DNA from: Lachnospiraceae bacterium
GTDB taxonomy: Bacteria > Bacillota > Clostridia > Lachnospirales > Lachnospiraceae
Assembly: GCA_021770755.1 (NCBI GenBank)
Contig: JAETQI010000004.1
Coordinates: forward strand, 81,852 to 145,851
Direction: 5' to 3'
DNA length: 64,000 nucleotides
Shown: piece by piece, positions 45,033 to 52,422 of the stretch
Layout of the letters: the number at the start of each line of letters is the position of its first letter
How positions within the stretch are numbered: position 1 is the stretch's first letter
Translations under genes and position numbers: made by a program
Notes under the pieces: model-generated
What the model was told of the DNA's origin: nothing
The model's input: only the letters and a program-made list of their open reading frames with translations
Databases searched by the model: none

Positions 45033-45120
45033 GCGCACAGGCATCCAGAGGAAAATGTCAGCTAGCGCTGACGGGTGTCCGGCGTGCGAGTAGAGGAAGA
45101 TGGCTCTTCCCTGCTCGATT
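45033..45120 (+). repeat. Structured repeat element, copy B (inside the tRNA operon)
   Basis: Hairpin 1 has outer arms GCACAGGCATCC and GGGTGTCCGGCGTGC enclosing GTCAGC (45057-45062) / GCTGAC (45067-45072). Hairpin 2 pairs CGAGTAGAGGAAGA (45087-45100) with TCTTCCCTGCTCG (45105-45117) and is followed by ATT. The layout matches copy A at 26454. It fills the spacer between tRNA-Gly and tRNA-Arg. Confidence 0.6.
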
Positions 45121-45125
45121 GGAAT

Positions 45126-45199
<74 letters not shown>

Positions 45200-45230
45200 T
45201 TTGAGATTGAGCTTGCCTTATCTCATATAT

Positions 45231-45305
45231 GGTGGGTATAGCGCAGTTGGTTAGCGCGTCAGATTGTGGCTCTGAAGGCCCTGGGTTCGAATCCCAGTAT
45301 CCACC
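45231..45305 (+). tRNA. tRNA-His (GUG)
   Basis: Acceptor with the extra G-1 of tRNA-His (GGTGGGTA/TATCCACC), anticodon GTG in loop TTGTGGC, T-loop GGTTCGAATCC. Confidence 0.97.
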
Positions 45306-45309
45306 TTTT

Positions 45310-45381
45310 TGGGCTATCGCCAAGCGGTAAGGCACAGGGTTTTGATCCCTGCATTCGCTGGTTCGAATCCAGCTAGCCCAG
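45310..45381 (+). tRNA. tRNA-Gln (UUG)
   Basis: Acceptor TGGGCTA/TAGCCCA, anticodon TTG in loop TTTTGAT, T-loop GGTTCGAATCC. Confidence 0.97.
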
Positions 45382-45438
45382 TTTTGTTGGACAAGACGGG
45401 TGTCACCGATCAATCTTGCAGAACAATTTTATCAATGT

Positions 45439-45511
45439 GGGATATTAGCTCAGGTGGTAGAGCACTTGACTTTTAATCAAGTTGTCCGGGGTTCGAGTCC
45501 CCGATGTCTCA
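45439..45511 (+). tRNA. tRNA-Lys (UUU)
   Basis: Acceptor GGGATAT/ATGTCTC with G-T pairs, anticodon TTT in loop CTTTTAA, T-loop GGTTCGAGTCC. It is the last gene before the integrase and so the likely integration target. Confidence 0.96.
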
Positions 45512-45517
45512 TGAAAA

Positions 45518-45563
45518 AAAGATAACGGAAACCCTGATAAGATTAGGGTTTCCGTTATCTTTA
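45518..45563 (+). terminator. Terminator of the tRNA operon
   Basis: AGATAACGGAAACCCT (45520-45535) pairs with AGGGTTTCCGTTATCT (45545-45560), followed by TTATCT. A short A run upstream makes it usable from both sides. Confidence 0.93.
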
Positions 45564-45609
45564 TCTGTATTATGGAAGTGAAAAGTAAGTGTGTCTAAAC
45601 TGATGTAAA

Positions 45610-45658
45610 TGACTCATTTTTGACTCATCTACAGACCTGATGACTCACTTTTGACTCA
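45610..45658. repeat. Four TGACTCA repeats at the element end, candidate integrase arm sites
   Basis: TGACTCA occurs at 45610, 45621, 45641 and 45652: two pairs with 11-bp internal spacing (about one helical turn), pairs 31 bp apart. The last copy overlaps the integrase stop codon. Short direct repeats next to the integrase gene are typical arm-type binding sites. Confidence 0.65.
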
Positions 45659-46750
45659 CAAAACCATTGCTGCAGACACGGTCTCTGCAGGCTTTTCCTT
45701 ACCCAGTATTTCGTGGTTATACACCTCAACAACCATCTTGGGTGTGTCGCCCAAAAGCTCCGCGATTTTATTGATCGAGAGCGAAGGTATCTGATAGCAG
45801 AGCGTAGCACAGTAGTTGTGACGGAAGATGTGCGGCGTCAGATTGTTGATTGGTTCATCTGATACCTTTTGCATTTTCCTGATGATACGCGCCCACATCT
45901 TATCAAGTGAGGACTTTGTGATATAGCTCCCATCTGCCATATGGAAAAGGTTTGTGCATTTCAATCCCTTAAGGTAATCAACGATGACAGGATAGACTGA
46001 TTCTGGGATAGGTACAGTGCGATGGATTCCGTTCTTGGTGTCCTTAATGTAGGGAGTGTTCACGTCGAACGCTACAGCCTTATTTACGGAGATTTCCTTT
46101 CTGTCGAGGGAAATATCGAACCTAGTCAAAGAAACGGCCTCTCCGCGCCTCAGACCGCACCCAAACAGTATGTAAACGAATGCCCTCTCCATAGGTGAGA
46201 AATCCGCAAATGGTATAGCGGCCTTTTCATGGGCTGTCAGAGGGCGTTTTTCAGGAGATTTGTATTTTATCTTGACACTGTCCTCAAATATCTCGTCAAG
46301 GGCAGCAGGAGCGATCAGGCGGTCACGTACAGCGCTCTTGATCACCTGCTTGAATGTCATGGCTGCCTGTTGTCTGGTGCGGGCTCCTTCGATGTTGTTG
46401 ATGGTAAATACATAGACAGCTCTGCTGACATCTCCAATGCGGCAGTTAATGTCACGGAAGTGCTTTTCGATGATGTTCTCGTACATTTTCTGGGTATTGA
46501 GAGACGCATCAGCCTTATAGAGCTTTAGCCACTCACGGGCATAGTCAATAAATAGCGAATCGGAATCCCGGACAAACTCACGTGCGCTTACCTTTGCATT
46601 GAAATCGTTCACCATGGTTTCAAGTTCGCGGCTGTTCTTATTGGTTCGTAAGTTTACAAGATGCTTTTTGCCGTCCTTGGTATAGGTTCCGTCCCATACT
46701 TTTGTTTGGAAGTACCCATTTTTTTGCCGGGTATACTTAGCTTTTGCCAT
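45656..46750 (-). CDS. int: Tyrosine recombinase/integrase
   Basis: 364 residues: an N-terminal AP2-like arm-binding part ('YFQTKVWDGTYTKDGKKHL'), a core-binding SAM-like domain (about 65-165) and the catalytic domain with the first Arg in 'GCGLRRGEAVSL', 'HIFRHNYCA' (HxxR), a further His/Lys set and the nucleophile in 'VVEVYNHEILG'. AGGAG precedes the start on the minus strand. It sits at the left end of the element, about 145 bases from tRNA-Lys, and reads toward the tRNA, the usual position for a tRNA-site integrase. Confidence 0.95.
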   Translation of the reverse strand: MAKAKYTRQKNGYFQTKVWDGTYTKDGKKHLVNLRTNKNSRELETMVNDFNAKVSAREFVRDSDSLFIDYAREWLKLYKADASLNTQKMYENIIEKHFRDINCRIGDVSRAVYVFTINNIEGARTRQQAAMTFKQVIKSAVRDRLIAPAALDEIFEDSVKIKYKSPEKRPLTAHEKAAIPFADFSPMERAFVYILFGCGLRRGEAVSLTRFDISLDRKEISVNKAVAFDVNTPYIKDTKNGIHRTVPIPESVYPVIVDYLKGLKCTNLFHMADGSYITKSSLDKMWARIIRKMQKVSDEPINNLTPHIFRHNYCATLCYQIPSLSINKIAELLGDTPKMVVEVYNHEILGKEKPAETVSAAMVL

Positions 46751-46883
46751 ATGATCACACTCCTATAAAATTTTGGGTATAAAAATACACCCATTGATTG
46801 CACAGGTGCAGGGAGGTGTGGTACAATATAGATGGTGATCATTGTATCATTCACTGCATCTGCGGTAATGGTAAAATGTTTCG

Positions 46884-46910
46884 GAGGTCGGTGTTGCAAG
46901 CACTGGCCTC
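46884..46910. other. Hairpin in the integrase-repressor gap
   Basis: GAGGTCGGTG pairs with CACTGGCCTC around TTGCAAG. The 340-base gap 46751-47091 is otherwise A+T-rich, without a gene that I can support; it must hold the integrase promoter and may hold a small RNA. Confidence 0.45.
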
Positions 46911-47012
46911 ATTTCATTATTTGCATATATGGTAACACAAGTCAAGACATAAAGTCTACCCTTGTCTTTTCATATCTTTGAAAATATCGGATAAACAAAT
47001 AGAAAAATGATT

Positions 47013-47052
47013 CAACAAATTGTTGACAAATTAAACAATATGAGTTATACTT
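47013..47052 (+). promoter_or_regulatory. Promoter with overlapping operator for the ImmR/ImmA-like pair
   Basis: -35 TTGACA (47024-47029), 17 bases, -10 TATACT (47047-47052). The palindrome TCAACAAATTGTTGA (47013-47027) overlaps the -35 box, suggesting autorepression by the adjacent helix-turn-helix protein. Confidence 0.8.
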
Positions 47053-47091
47053 GAATAGCAATGGGAGTAGAATTGAAAGGTTGGGGATTAT

Positions 47092-47454
47092 ATGCTGACA
47101 AGATTAGGAAAAGAATTGCGTAAGATTCGTTTGGATAATGATGAGCTGTTAAAGGATATGGCTCAAAAATTAGGTGTAACAGTCGCATATTTATCTGCAG
47201 TAGAGAATGGAAAGAGAAAATTTCCTGACGCATGGGTCAAAATTATTGCATCAGAGTATAGACTGGAAGAACATGAAATTGAAAATTTGCAACGTTTAGC
47301 TTTCGACGAACGGGATAGCATTAATATCAGTATGGAAAACGCAAATGCACATGAGAGAAGTTTGGCGTATTCGTTTGCAAGGCGATTTCATGATTTAAGC
47401 GATAATGAAATTATAGAAATAGAAAAAATATTGAAAAGAGGGAGCGATAGATAG
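47092..47454 (+). CDS. XRE-family repressor, ImmR-like
   Basis: 120 residues. Helix-turn-helix at about 18-45 ('LKDMAQKLGVTVAYLSAVENGKRKFP'), then a helical tail. It overlaps by one base with a metallopeptidase gene that contains HExxH. The pair resembles the ImmR/ImmA switch of ICEBs1 and related elements, where the peptidase cleaves the repressor after DNA damage or peptide signalling and releases excision genes. The operator-like palindrome upstream fits autoregulation. Confidence 0.88.
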   Translation: MLTRLGKELRKIRLDNDELLKDMAQKLGVTVAYLSAVENGKRKFPDAWVKIIASEYRLEEHEIENLQRLAFDERDSINISMENANAHERSLAYSFARRFHDLSDNEIIEIEKILKRGSDR

Positions 47455-47987
47455 TGACAAAATGCATGGCGGCGCCGTTATCAAGACAGCAGATTACAAA
47501 TATAGCATTGGTTGTAAGGACACTGGATGGAACAGAAAACGAACTTTACTTTGATATAGTTAGGTTCATGGAAATCAAATTGCCCAGATTTATTCCGGAT
47601 TTTAACCTGATTATTGAAGAAAAGAGTAAATTGGGCGAGTGTCATGGATTGACTTATCCTGATCGGAATGAGATACACATCAGAGAAGATGTGTATGAGC
47701 GAGCGCTCATGGGGAATGGAAGAGATAGGCTGACTATGGCACATGAATTATTTCATTTACTACAGCATGAAAAGAAAAATATAAGCTATGCCAGGATTGA
47801 ATCAGAAGAAGATATAGAAGCATTTAGGGATCCAGAATGGCAGGCGGATGCATTTGGTGGAGAATTGCTTATTCCGGCACATTTGATACATAACATGACT
47901 GCGGGGGAAATTGTAGAAAAGTGTAAAGTATCATATAAAGCAGCCAGTTATCAATTAGGTAAACACAGGAATCAGTATGTTGGTTAG
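47454..47987 (+). CDS. ImmA/IrrE family metallopeptidase
   Basis: 177 residues with zinc motif 'MAHELFHLLQHE' (HExxH) and a downstream 'EWQADAFGGELLIP', the EWxAd/FA..LL..P signature of ImmA/IrrE. GTG 47454 overlaps the repressor stop; ATG 47466 is an alternative. Acts as anti-repressor by cutting the upstream repressor in related elements. Confidence 0.9.
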   Translation: MTKCMAAPLSRQQITNIALVVRTLDGTENELYFDIVRFMEIKLPRFIPDFNLIIEEKSKLGECHGLTYPDRNEIHIREDVYERALMGNGRDRLTMAHELFHLLQHEKKNISYARIESEEDIEAFRDPEWQADAFGGELLIPAHLIHNMTAGEIVEKCKVSYKAASYQLGKHRNQYVG

Positions 47988-48119
47988 ATGTTAAGGGATT
48001 TGTCTCATAACATAAACAAAACCAAGCACACAAGATGCTTGGCTGTTTGTTGAAAAGTCGTGTAACAGTTCAACTGGTTATAATTTTCTTCGCAAGCTAA
48101 TTGTAACACTGTTGCTCGA

Positions 48120-48149
48120 CTTTCGCAAGTGGAAATTGCGAAAGGAGGG
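48120..48149 (+). promoter_or_regulatory. Hairpin covering the ribosome site of a 37-residue peptide
   Basis: CTTTCGCAA (48120-48128) pairs with TTGCGAAAG (48136-48144). The right arm overlaps the start of AAAGGAGGG, so folding would limit translation of the next gene. Confidence 0.6.
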
Positions 48150-48157
48150 AAATACCT

Positions 48158-48271
48158 ATGTACATATTTAGAGCATGGATTACCACTAAAGATGGCGTAC
48201 GTATTTATGCCAAGGATTATGGTAAACGAGCATTTAAAATATGGGTAGACAAGAAGATGAAAAAGAAATAG
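48158..48271 (+). CDS. Micro-protein, 37 residues
   Basis: Encodes 'MYIFRAWITTKDGVRIYAKD' followed by 'YGKRAFKIWVDKKMKKK'. Very basic, no membrane segment. AAAGGAGGG is seven to nine bases before the ATG, a near-perfect ribosome site. It lies between the ImmA-like gene and a terminator. I have the impression that similar peptides occur in other clostridial elements, but cannot name a function. Confidence 0.65.
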   Translation: MYIFRAWITTKDGVRIYAKDYGKRAFKIWVDKKMKKK

Positions 48272-48327
48272 TCGTTATTATGTAGAAGACAGTTACCAGT
48301 TGCTGTGATTCTTCTATTACGAATAAA

Positions 48328-48370
48328 TCAGACCTTTTCTGGTGTTATAGCCAGAAAAGGTCTGATTTTG
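48328..48370 (+). terminator. Terminator after the micro-protein gene
   Basis: TCAGACCTTTTCTGG (48328-48342) pairs with CCAGAAAAGGTCTGA (48351-48365), followed by TTTTG. Confidence 0.9.
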
Positions 48371-48405
48371 TATGCAATTTTAGGATTTTATTCATGAAAA
48401 GTTAA

Positions 48406-48571
48406 CTAGTACTCCATCCAGACAGAAATTAGAGTTGTGGGCTGAATGTTTCGTGTCAGTGCTAGGCAAAATTTCGACGGCGACGCGGCGGCATCGTCTA
48501 GAAATTTTAACGACGCAATGGTGCGGAACAGGCGGTCACAGACTTCAATTTCTAGCCGGATGGAGCACTAG
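48406..48571. repeat. 166-bp imperfect palindrome of unknown origin
   Basis: Outer arms CTAGTACTCCATCC (48406-48419) and GGATGGAGCACTAG (48558-48571) match at 13 of 14 positions; pairing continues inward through AGAAATT/AATTTCT and, less exactly, to a G+C-rich centre bounded by AAAATTTCGACG and CGTC..GAAATTTT. The centre is much G+C-richer than the surrounding DNA. It could be a MITE-like insertion or a long structured RNA. The short open frame across it (48435-48629) is not convincing. Confidence 0.65.
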
Positions 48572-48582
48572 AAAAGGCTTTC

Positions 48583-50151
48583 TCAAACAGTGGCTATCAG
48601 AACCGAGTCATTACGTGGAGCTTTGTTAAGATTGATGGTATAAGGTTCTGGCATCTCATAAACACCCCATTTTGTCCATAAATACTCTTTCGAGGGATCA
48701 AGTGTAATATCTTTTATTGATGGGGCAGAAAGAGCAGGAGTGGCTGGTTTGGGATCTGGCGTCGGGGTGGGAACTGTGTCTGTTGCTGATATCTGTGGAA
48801 CATCAACTGTGGCATCCTGCCTTACCAGTTCACCCAGGCCTAACTGGCGCCGCATCATCTGGGATTCACGGAATTGTTCGGCATTGGGGATTTTGGTAAA
48901 CTCAACAGTCTTGTCGAAGTTCTTTCTGACGACTTCCTCGATCTCTTCAAGGGTCACATGGAAAAATTCCCTTCTGGTATTGATCATGTTTACCTTTTTA
49001 TCATCAAATGCCTTATGAAGAGCTGCTTCTAATGCAGGCGCATCATCGCTAAAGATCATTGCGTGTACATCGAATGCGAAAGGAACGGATGCATCACCGA
49101 GCTCGTCTACGCGATCCATTGGTTCGAGTCTGCGTGTCATTCCGATTTTATATACATTTTCACCGAATGAGCCAATGTTTGAAATAATATATACATATCC
49201 GGCTCGCTGGTTTGCCTCCCTATAATCAATCTGTTTTATTTCCTCTTCGATATTGTCAAGCTGTTGCTGCATTTCCAATCGGCGTTCCTCTAAAATGGCA
49301 CGTTCAGTATCATTGGCAGATTGCATCTGGATTTCGAGACGGTGGAGTGCATTTCTGTAGTGAATCCGTTCCTTTTCGCTCGTCCGTCTTGCTTCTTCAA
49401 TCTCTTTCTGCAGTTTTTGGGCTTCGCGCTGCTCTTCACGGATGCGCTTCTGCTCTTCCTTTTCTTCCTGCTTTTTGATTGCATATTCATAGCAGAGGTT
49501 CATTTCCTGCAGTTTCAAATCTAGATAGGACGGGGTGATGGCAATCTGCATTTTTGCATTTAACTTGTTTAAGTCCTCACATGACTTGATGATTCTCTTT
49601 CGGATCGCTTCAACATTATTGAATTTCACTTTGTCTATAATGGCTTCACATTCATTATTGAAAGCACGCAGTATTTGTTTAACGTTGTCCTCCACAAGTT
49701 TTTTCCCTTGTGCAACACTGTTGTTGTAGGTAAAGTTTGTAGGAAAGCTGGCGGCCTTATTATTTTTGATCAGGGCTTTTTGCTGTTCGCGGACTACTGC
49801 AAGTTTGTTTTTGTACATTTCGGAGTTCATCATATTATAGACAGGGGTGTATAGTCCGAAATCCTGATACAACATCTCATCGTCCATAAAGATAATAAAT
49901 TCTTTTTTCTTTTCGATCTCTCTGTCTAACGAAAAGATTTCCTGTACTAATTCCTGACGTTTCTTTTTGTTTTCCTCGATTTCCGCCTGGATCGAATCCT
50001 TTTCAGCGGTAAGTTTCTGGATCTCGGCATTGATCGCGACAGCGGTCCTCATTTCGGGAGTGAGCAGCGAGTTCAGATATTGGTTTTCAGAGGTAAGCCT
50101 TTCAATGTCGCTTTTAAATTGTTTTGTTTTAAATACATCTGTTAGTGCCAT
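48583..50151 (-). CDS. DUF4041 and GIY-YIG (T5orf172/MUG113) nuclease-like protein
   Basis: About 522 residues. The N terminus (to about 320) is a long charged coiled coil with the DUF4041 core ('LYTPVYNMMNSEMYKNKL', 'FNNECEAIIDKVKFNN'). Then follows a GIY-YIG-type domain 'AGYVYIISNIGSFGENVYKIGMTRR' with Arg in 'RVDELG' and a conserved Glu in 'ALEAALHKAF', as in T5orf172/MUG113 proteins. The last 75 residues are Pro/Thr-rich. AAGGAG precedes ATG 50151, so the nine residues upstream are unlikely to be used. Such proteins are common in phages and defence islands. Confidence 0.88.
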   Translation of the reverse strand: MALTDVFKTKQFKSDIERLTSENQYLNSLLTPEMRTAVAINAEIQKLTAEKDSIQAEIEENKKKRQELVQEIFSLDREIEKKKEFIIFMDDEMLYQDFGLYTPVYNMMNSEMYKNKLAVVREQQKALIKNNKAASFPTNFTYNNSVAQGKKLVEDNVKQILRAFNNECEAIIDKVKFNNVEAIRKRIIKSCEDLNKLNAKMQIAITPSYLDLKLQEMNLCYEYAIKKQEEKEEQKRIREEQREAQKLQKEIEEARRTSEKERIHYRNALHRLEIQMQSANDTERAILEERRLEMQQQLDNIEEEIKQIDYREANQRAGYVYIISNIGSFGENVYKIGMTRRLEPMDRVDELGDASVPFAFDVHAMIFSDDAPALEAALHKAFDDKKVNMINTRREFFHVTLEEIEEVVRKNFDKTVEFTKIPNAEQFRESQMMRRQLGLGELVRQDATVDVPQISATDTVPTPTPDPKPATPALSAPSIKDITLDPSKEYLWTKWGVYEMPEPYTINLNKAPRNDSVLIATV

Positions 50152-50268
50152 GGATTTTCTCCTTATCATGTTTTGCATAGGTTAACTGAAAGTAATAATA
50201 CAAAAAAATAACTGTCATAAGAATGGTAAACATGGCAGTTATTTTTGATCAAACTATTTAGTGCCAAA

Positions 50269-50874
50269 TCAATTTTCACTTTTCAGTTCATATGTGTATG
50301 AACCATCATCCTGCAATAAAATGTAGCCAATCACTTCAGAAAGCATTCCATTATCATCAACTGTACCATATTGAATAATTGTTATATCGGAACCGGGGAA
50401 AAAGATGGCTTTTCCAGAGTCGGTGGCGATAATGGAAAAGTAGTTTCCGTCAAAGTTTTTAACGACAGTGTTGGAAAATTCTTGAAATTGATCAAGAGTG
50501 AGTGAGGCCAGCTCATTATTGGTCACTTCGATGTAGGCTCTTTGTCCGATAACAGTATCGCCCAGCCCGTTCATGACATCAACAGTTTGAACTTGTTTGC
50601 TGAGGAGCACATTGGATATTTCGGAATCAGTAGATGTCGTGTTATTGTTATTGAGTGAGTTTGCTCCTCTGCTGTTGAGCATTAATGCAAACCAGATTAA
50701 AGCTATAAGAGTAAGGATTCCTTTAAATTTTGTGGAGGATTTTTTGTTATAGATCCACATAAGGATGATTCCTACAGGGGGGAGAAAAAACATACATAGA
50801 TAGATGAACCAGCTTTTTTGATAGAATTTTTGTTGGATTGGAGGGGAAGAGTTTCCGATATTGATAGTATTCAT
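50269..50874 (-). CDS. Membrane protein of the mobile element, unknown function
   Basis: 201 residues starting 'MNTINIGNSSPPIQQ'. Two close hydrophobic segments (about residues 22-42 and 52-66, separated by 'YNKKSSTKFKG') are followed by an extracytoplasmic domain of about 125 residues with no known motif. AAAGGAG precedes the start. It is downstream of, and on the same strand as, no other convincing partner apart from the DUF4041 gene 117 bases further on. Confidence 0.7.
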   Translation of the reverse strand: MNTINIGNSSPPIQQKFYQKSWFIYLCMFFLPPVGIILMWIYNKKSSTKFKGILTLIALIWFALMLNSRGANSLNNNNTTSTDSEISNVLLSKQVQTVDVMNGLGDTVIGQRAYIEVTNNELASLTLDQFQEFSNTVVKNFDGNYFSIIATDSGKAIFFPGSDITIIQYGTVDDNGMLSEVIGYILLQDDGSYTYELKSEN

Positions 50875-51170
50875 GAAAAATACTCCTTTCAGATATAATT
50901 TTATTTTGTTATCTATCAGCATAACATATATTCGCTTAAAAATATAGGTATAAAGTAGAAAAATGGAAAATATTGTAAGTATGTGTAAATATAGACGGCA
51001 ATCTGCAAGAAACTATAAAAAAATGACGGTTAGTATTTTGTATATATCTGACGAAGTTTATCTGAAATGCAAGATATGAAAGGATAGAGGTAGATTTTAT
51101 GTCTTGCAGTATGATACCATAATGTCAGATAAAGAACATTTTGAAAGATTCTATTGTTTTTTGGCGATGA

Positions 51171-51311
51171 ATGGAGAGTGATCAGGTGTCAGAAAAGGAT
51201 TATATAAAGCAGATTGTAGAAATAGCTTGGTTGCTGGGAAAGGAAGATTTGAAGTTCATTAAGCAGATATATACGATGATGTATCATTATATCAAAAAAA
51301 GAAAGTGTTAG
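51171..51311 (+). CDS. Small element protein, 46 residues
   Basis: Encodes 'MESDQVSEKDYIKQIVEIAW' then 'LLGKEDLKFIKQIYTMMYHY' and a basic tail. The helical 'YIKQIVE...LGKEDLKFIKQIYT' pattern resembles small proteins often seen in Lachnospiraceae prophages and integrative elements. The ribosome site is weak. The 250 bases before it (50923-51170) hold no gene that I can support. Confidence 0.5.
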   Translation: MESDQVSEKDYIKQIVEIAWLLGKEDLKFIKQIYTMMYHYIKKRKC

Positions 51312-51330
51312 ATTTATAATGGGATAGCAG

Positions 51331-51453
51331 CCTTTTTCTAGTCTGATTGCCGTGGTAAGTCTTGTGCTGACTGCATTTGGACTTGGATATACAATCGGAA
51401 GTAATACAAAAAATAACCGCCCAAAGCCTAGCAAACTTAGCGATTATTTTTAA
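51331..51453 (+). pseudogene. Degenerate small holin-like/toxin-like peptide
   Basis: The frame reads 'FSSLIAVVSLVLTAFGLGYT', then 'IGSNTKNNRPKPSKLSDYF' and a stop: one membrane segment and a polar tail, as in holin-like small toxins. It has no usable start: a TAG lies two codons upstream of the hydrophobic part, and only GTG 51352 remains inside it, without a ribosome site. A terminator-like hairpin follows. Confidence 0.45.
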
Positions 51454-51467
51454 CTAAAATTATAGCT

Positions 51468-51498
51468 GGGCTAACCGTCTATCGGTAGTACCCTTTTC
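51468..51498 (+). terminator. Terminator-like hairpin after the degenerate peptide
   Basis: GGGCTAACCG (51468-51477) with CGGTAGTACCC (51483-51493), pairing with small bulges, followed by TTTTC. Confidence 0.6.
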
Positions 51499-51554
51499 AT
51501 GTCTAATATAACACAGAATTATGCAGAAATCAATTTATTTCTGTAGTAGTTTCA

Positions 51555-51583
51555 TTGATATATCACAACGATTATGTTATAAT
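51555..51583 (+). promoter_or_regulatory. Promoter of the Fst-like toxin mRNA
   Basis: -35 TTGATA (51555-51560), 17 bases, -10 TATAAT (51578-51583). The leader folds GCACCC onto GGGTGC of the ribosome site AAAGGGGGTG, which would dampen translation. Confidence 0.85.
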
Positions 51584-51630
51584 AACACCGTTGTCGCACC
51601 CAATCTGGCAACAGAAAGGGGGTGCACTAT

Positions 51631-51726
51631 ATGGATTTTTTACTCTCTTTTTTGGTCTCCATCATAGCAGGTATTGTTGTTTACTATATCTGCAAATGGC
51701 TAGATGGAGACGACAGCGACAATTAG
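51631..51726 (+). CDS. Fst-like type I toxin, 31-residue membrane peptide
   Basis: Encodes 'MDFLLSFLVSIIAGIVVYYI' then 'CKWLDGDDSDN': one transmembrane helix with a short, strongly acidic cytoplasmic tail, the design of Fst-type toxins (compare the LD-rich acidic tail of plasmid pAD1 Fst). AAAGGGGGTG is the ribosome site. The gene has its own promoter, ends at a bidirectional hairpin, and faces a convergent antisense promoter whose RNA is complementary to the translation start through a direct repeat. If expressed alone it should damage the membrane. Confidence 0.82.
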   Translation: MDFLLSFLVSIIAGIVVYYICKWLDGDDSDN

Positions 51727-51727
51727 C

Positions 51728-51806
51728 ATAAAGAAAACCCTTGGGTCTGGACACCCAAGGGTTTTCGCTTTGTGCACCGATATGGAACACTACTCTCTTT
51801 TTGCCT
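51728..51806 (-). ncRNA. Antisense RNA antitoxin of the Fst-like toxin
   Basis: Predicted start near 51806 from the promoter at 51813-51841, predicted end at the hairpin 51733-51766: about 75-80 nt. It contains the complement of GTGCAC..ATATGG and TACTCTCTTTTT (51772-51803), words repeated at 51622-51652 across the toxin ribosome site, start codon and first codons. The RNA can therefore bind the toxin mRNA at both its 3' end and its translation start, as RNA II does to RNA I in the par locus. Confidence 0.75.
51733..51766. terminator. Bidirectional terminator shared by toxin mRNA and antisense RNA
   Basis: A perfect 14-bp stem: GAAAACCCTTGGGT (51733-51746) with its complement (51753-51766) around CTGGAC; T-rich on both sides (CGCTTTG on plus, TTTATG on minus). 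Confidence 0.88.
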
Positions 51807-51812
51807 AAAGGC

Positions 51813-51841
51813 ATTATAGCATATGCAGATTCTAAATGCAA
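51813..51841 (-). promoter_or_regulatory. Antisense RNA promoter
   Basis: Read on the minus strand: -35 TTGCAT (51836-51841), 17 bases, -10 TATAAT (51813-51818). It faces the toxin promoter. Confidence 0.8.
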
Positions 51842-51873
51842 TATACCACTATAAAGTTTTTTTTGGTTATGTA

Positions 51874-52275
51874 TCACTCATCTGTGGTGGATTCCTTTTT
51901 CATTTCTGCAATCAATTCGTCTATCGTATTATTAATAACCTGTTTGGACTTATCATCAAGCTTGTTATATGTTTTTAAGATACTTTTGATTAAAGTATAT
52001 GTAGAATTATCAGTTGATAGTAAGTCTTCTATGTATTCAGCCAGTTCATCTTCTTCTAGTTTCGGAGGCTGTTTGGGTTCTATTCCATCACGCAGCCATT
52101 CCTCACGATAACCAAATTCACGACAAATGGATTTTATCATTTGTTCAGTTACGTTATTTTTTCCACTTTCAATACAAGAAATAGCAACTTTTCCAACACC
52201 TAAACGTTCACCGAATTTTTCCATTGTTAATTCAACTGATTTTCTGATTTCTTTAACACGTTCATTTACAGTCAT
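51874..52275 (-). CDS. XRE-family repressor (second one in the element)
   Basis: 133 residues. Helix-turn-helix at about 10-65 with 'ELTMEKFGERLGVGKVAISCIESGKNNVTEQMIKSIC', then 'REFGYREEWLRDGIEP', the phage cI/Cro-type 'REeWLrdG' motif, and an acidic helical tail. AGGAGGTGA precedes the start. It is divergent from a run of early genes with overlapping promoters and palindromes between, the usual lysogeny switch arrangement. Confidence 0.92.
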   Translation of the reverse strand: MTVNERVKEIRKSVELTMEKFGERLGVGKVAISCIESGKNNVTEQMIKSICREFGYREEWLRDGIEPKQPPKLEEDELAEYIEDLLSTDNSTYTLIKSILKTYNKLDDKSKQVINNTIDELIAEMKKESTTDE

Positions 52276-52296
52276 TTTCTCACCTCCTGTAGATAA

Positions 52297-52387
52297 AGAA
52301 TAACACTTAAAAAAAGATACGTCAACAAAAAAAAGTTAGTAGAATTAACAAAAGATACTTGACAAAGTTAGAATAACTTACTATCAT
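52297..52387. promoter_or_regulatory. Divergent promoters and operators of the repressor switch
   Basis: Minus: -35 TTGACG (52320-52325), 17, -10 TATTCT (52297-52302). Plus: -35 TTGACA (52359-52364), 17, -10 TATCAT (52382-52387). Between and inside them lie operator-like repeats built on GTTA...TAAC: GTTAGTAGAATTAAC and AAGTTAGAATAACTT. Control of both directions by the repressor is inferred. Confidence 0.82.
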
Positions 52388-52422
52388 GTAATTACAGCTA
52401 ACAAAGAAAAGAGGTGATCAAG

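Noticed and set aside
48435..48629. Open frame of 64 codons across the palindrome next to the DUF4041 gene
   Set aside because: No ribosome site; the frame follows from the G+C-rich inverted repeat and overlaps the end of the opposing gene.
50987..51060. Possible 38-residue peptide MENIVSMCKYRRQSARNYKK and following codons
   Set aside because: No ribosome site, no neighbour relation and no recognisable pattern; treated as chance.
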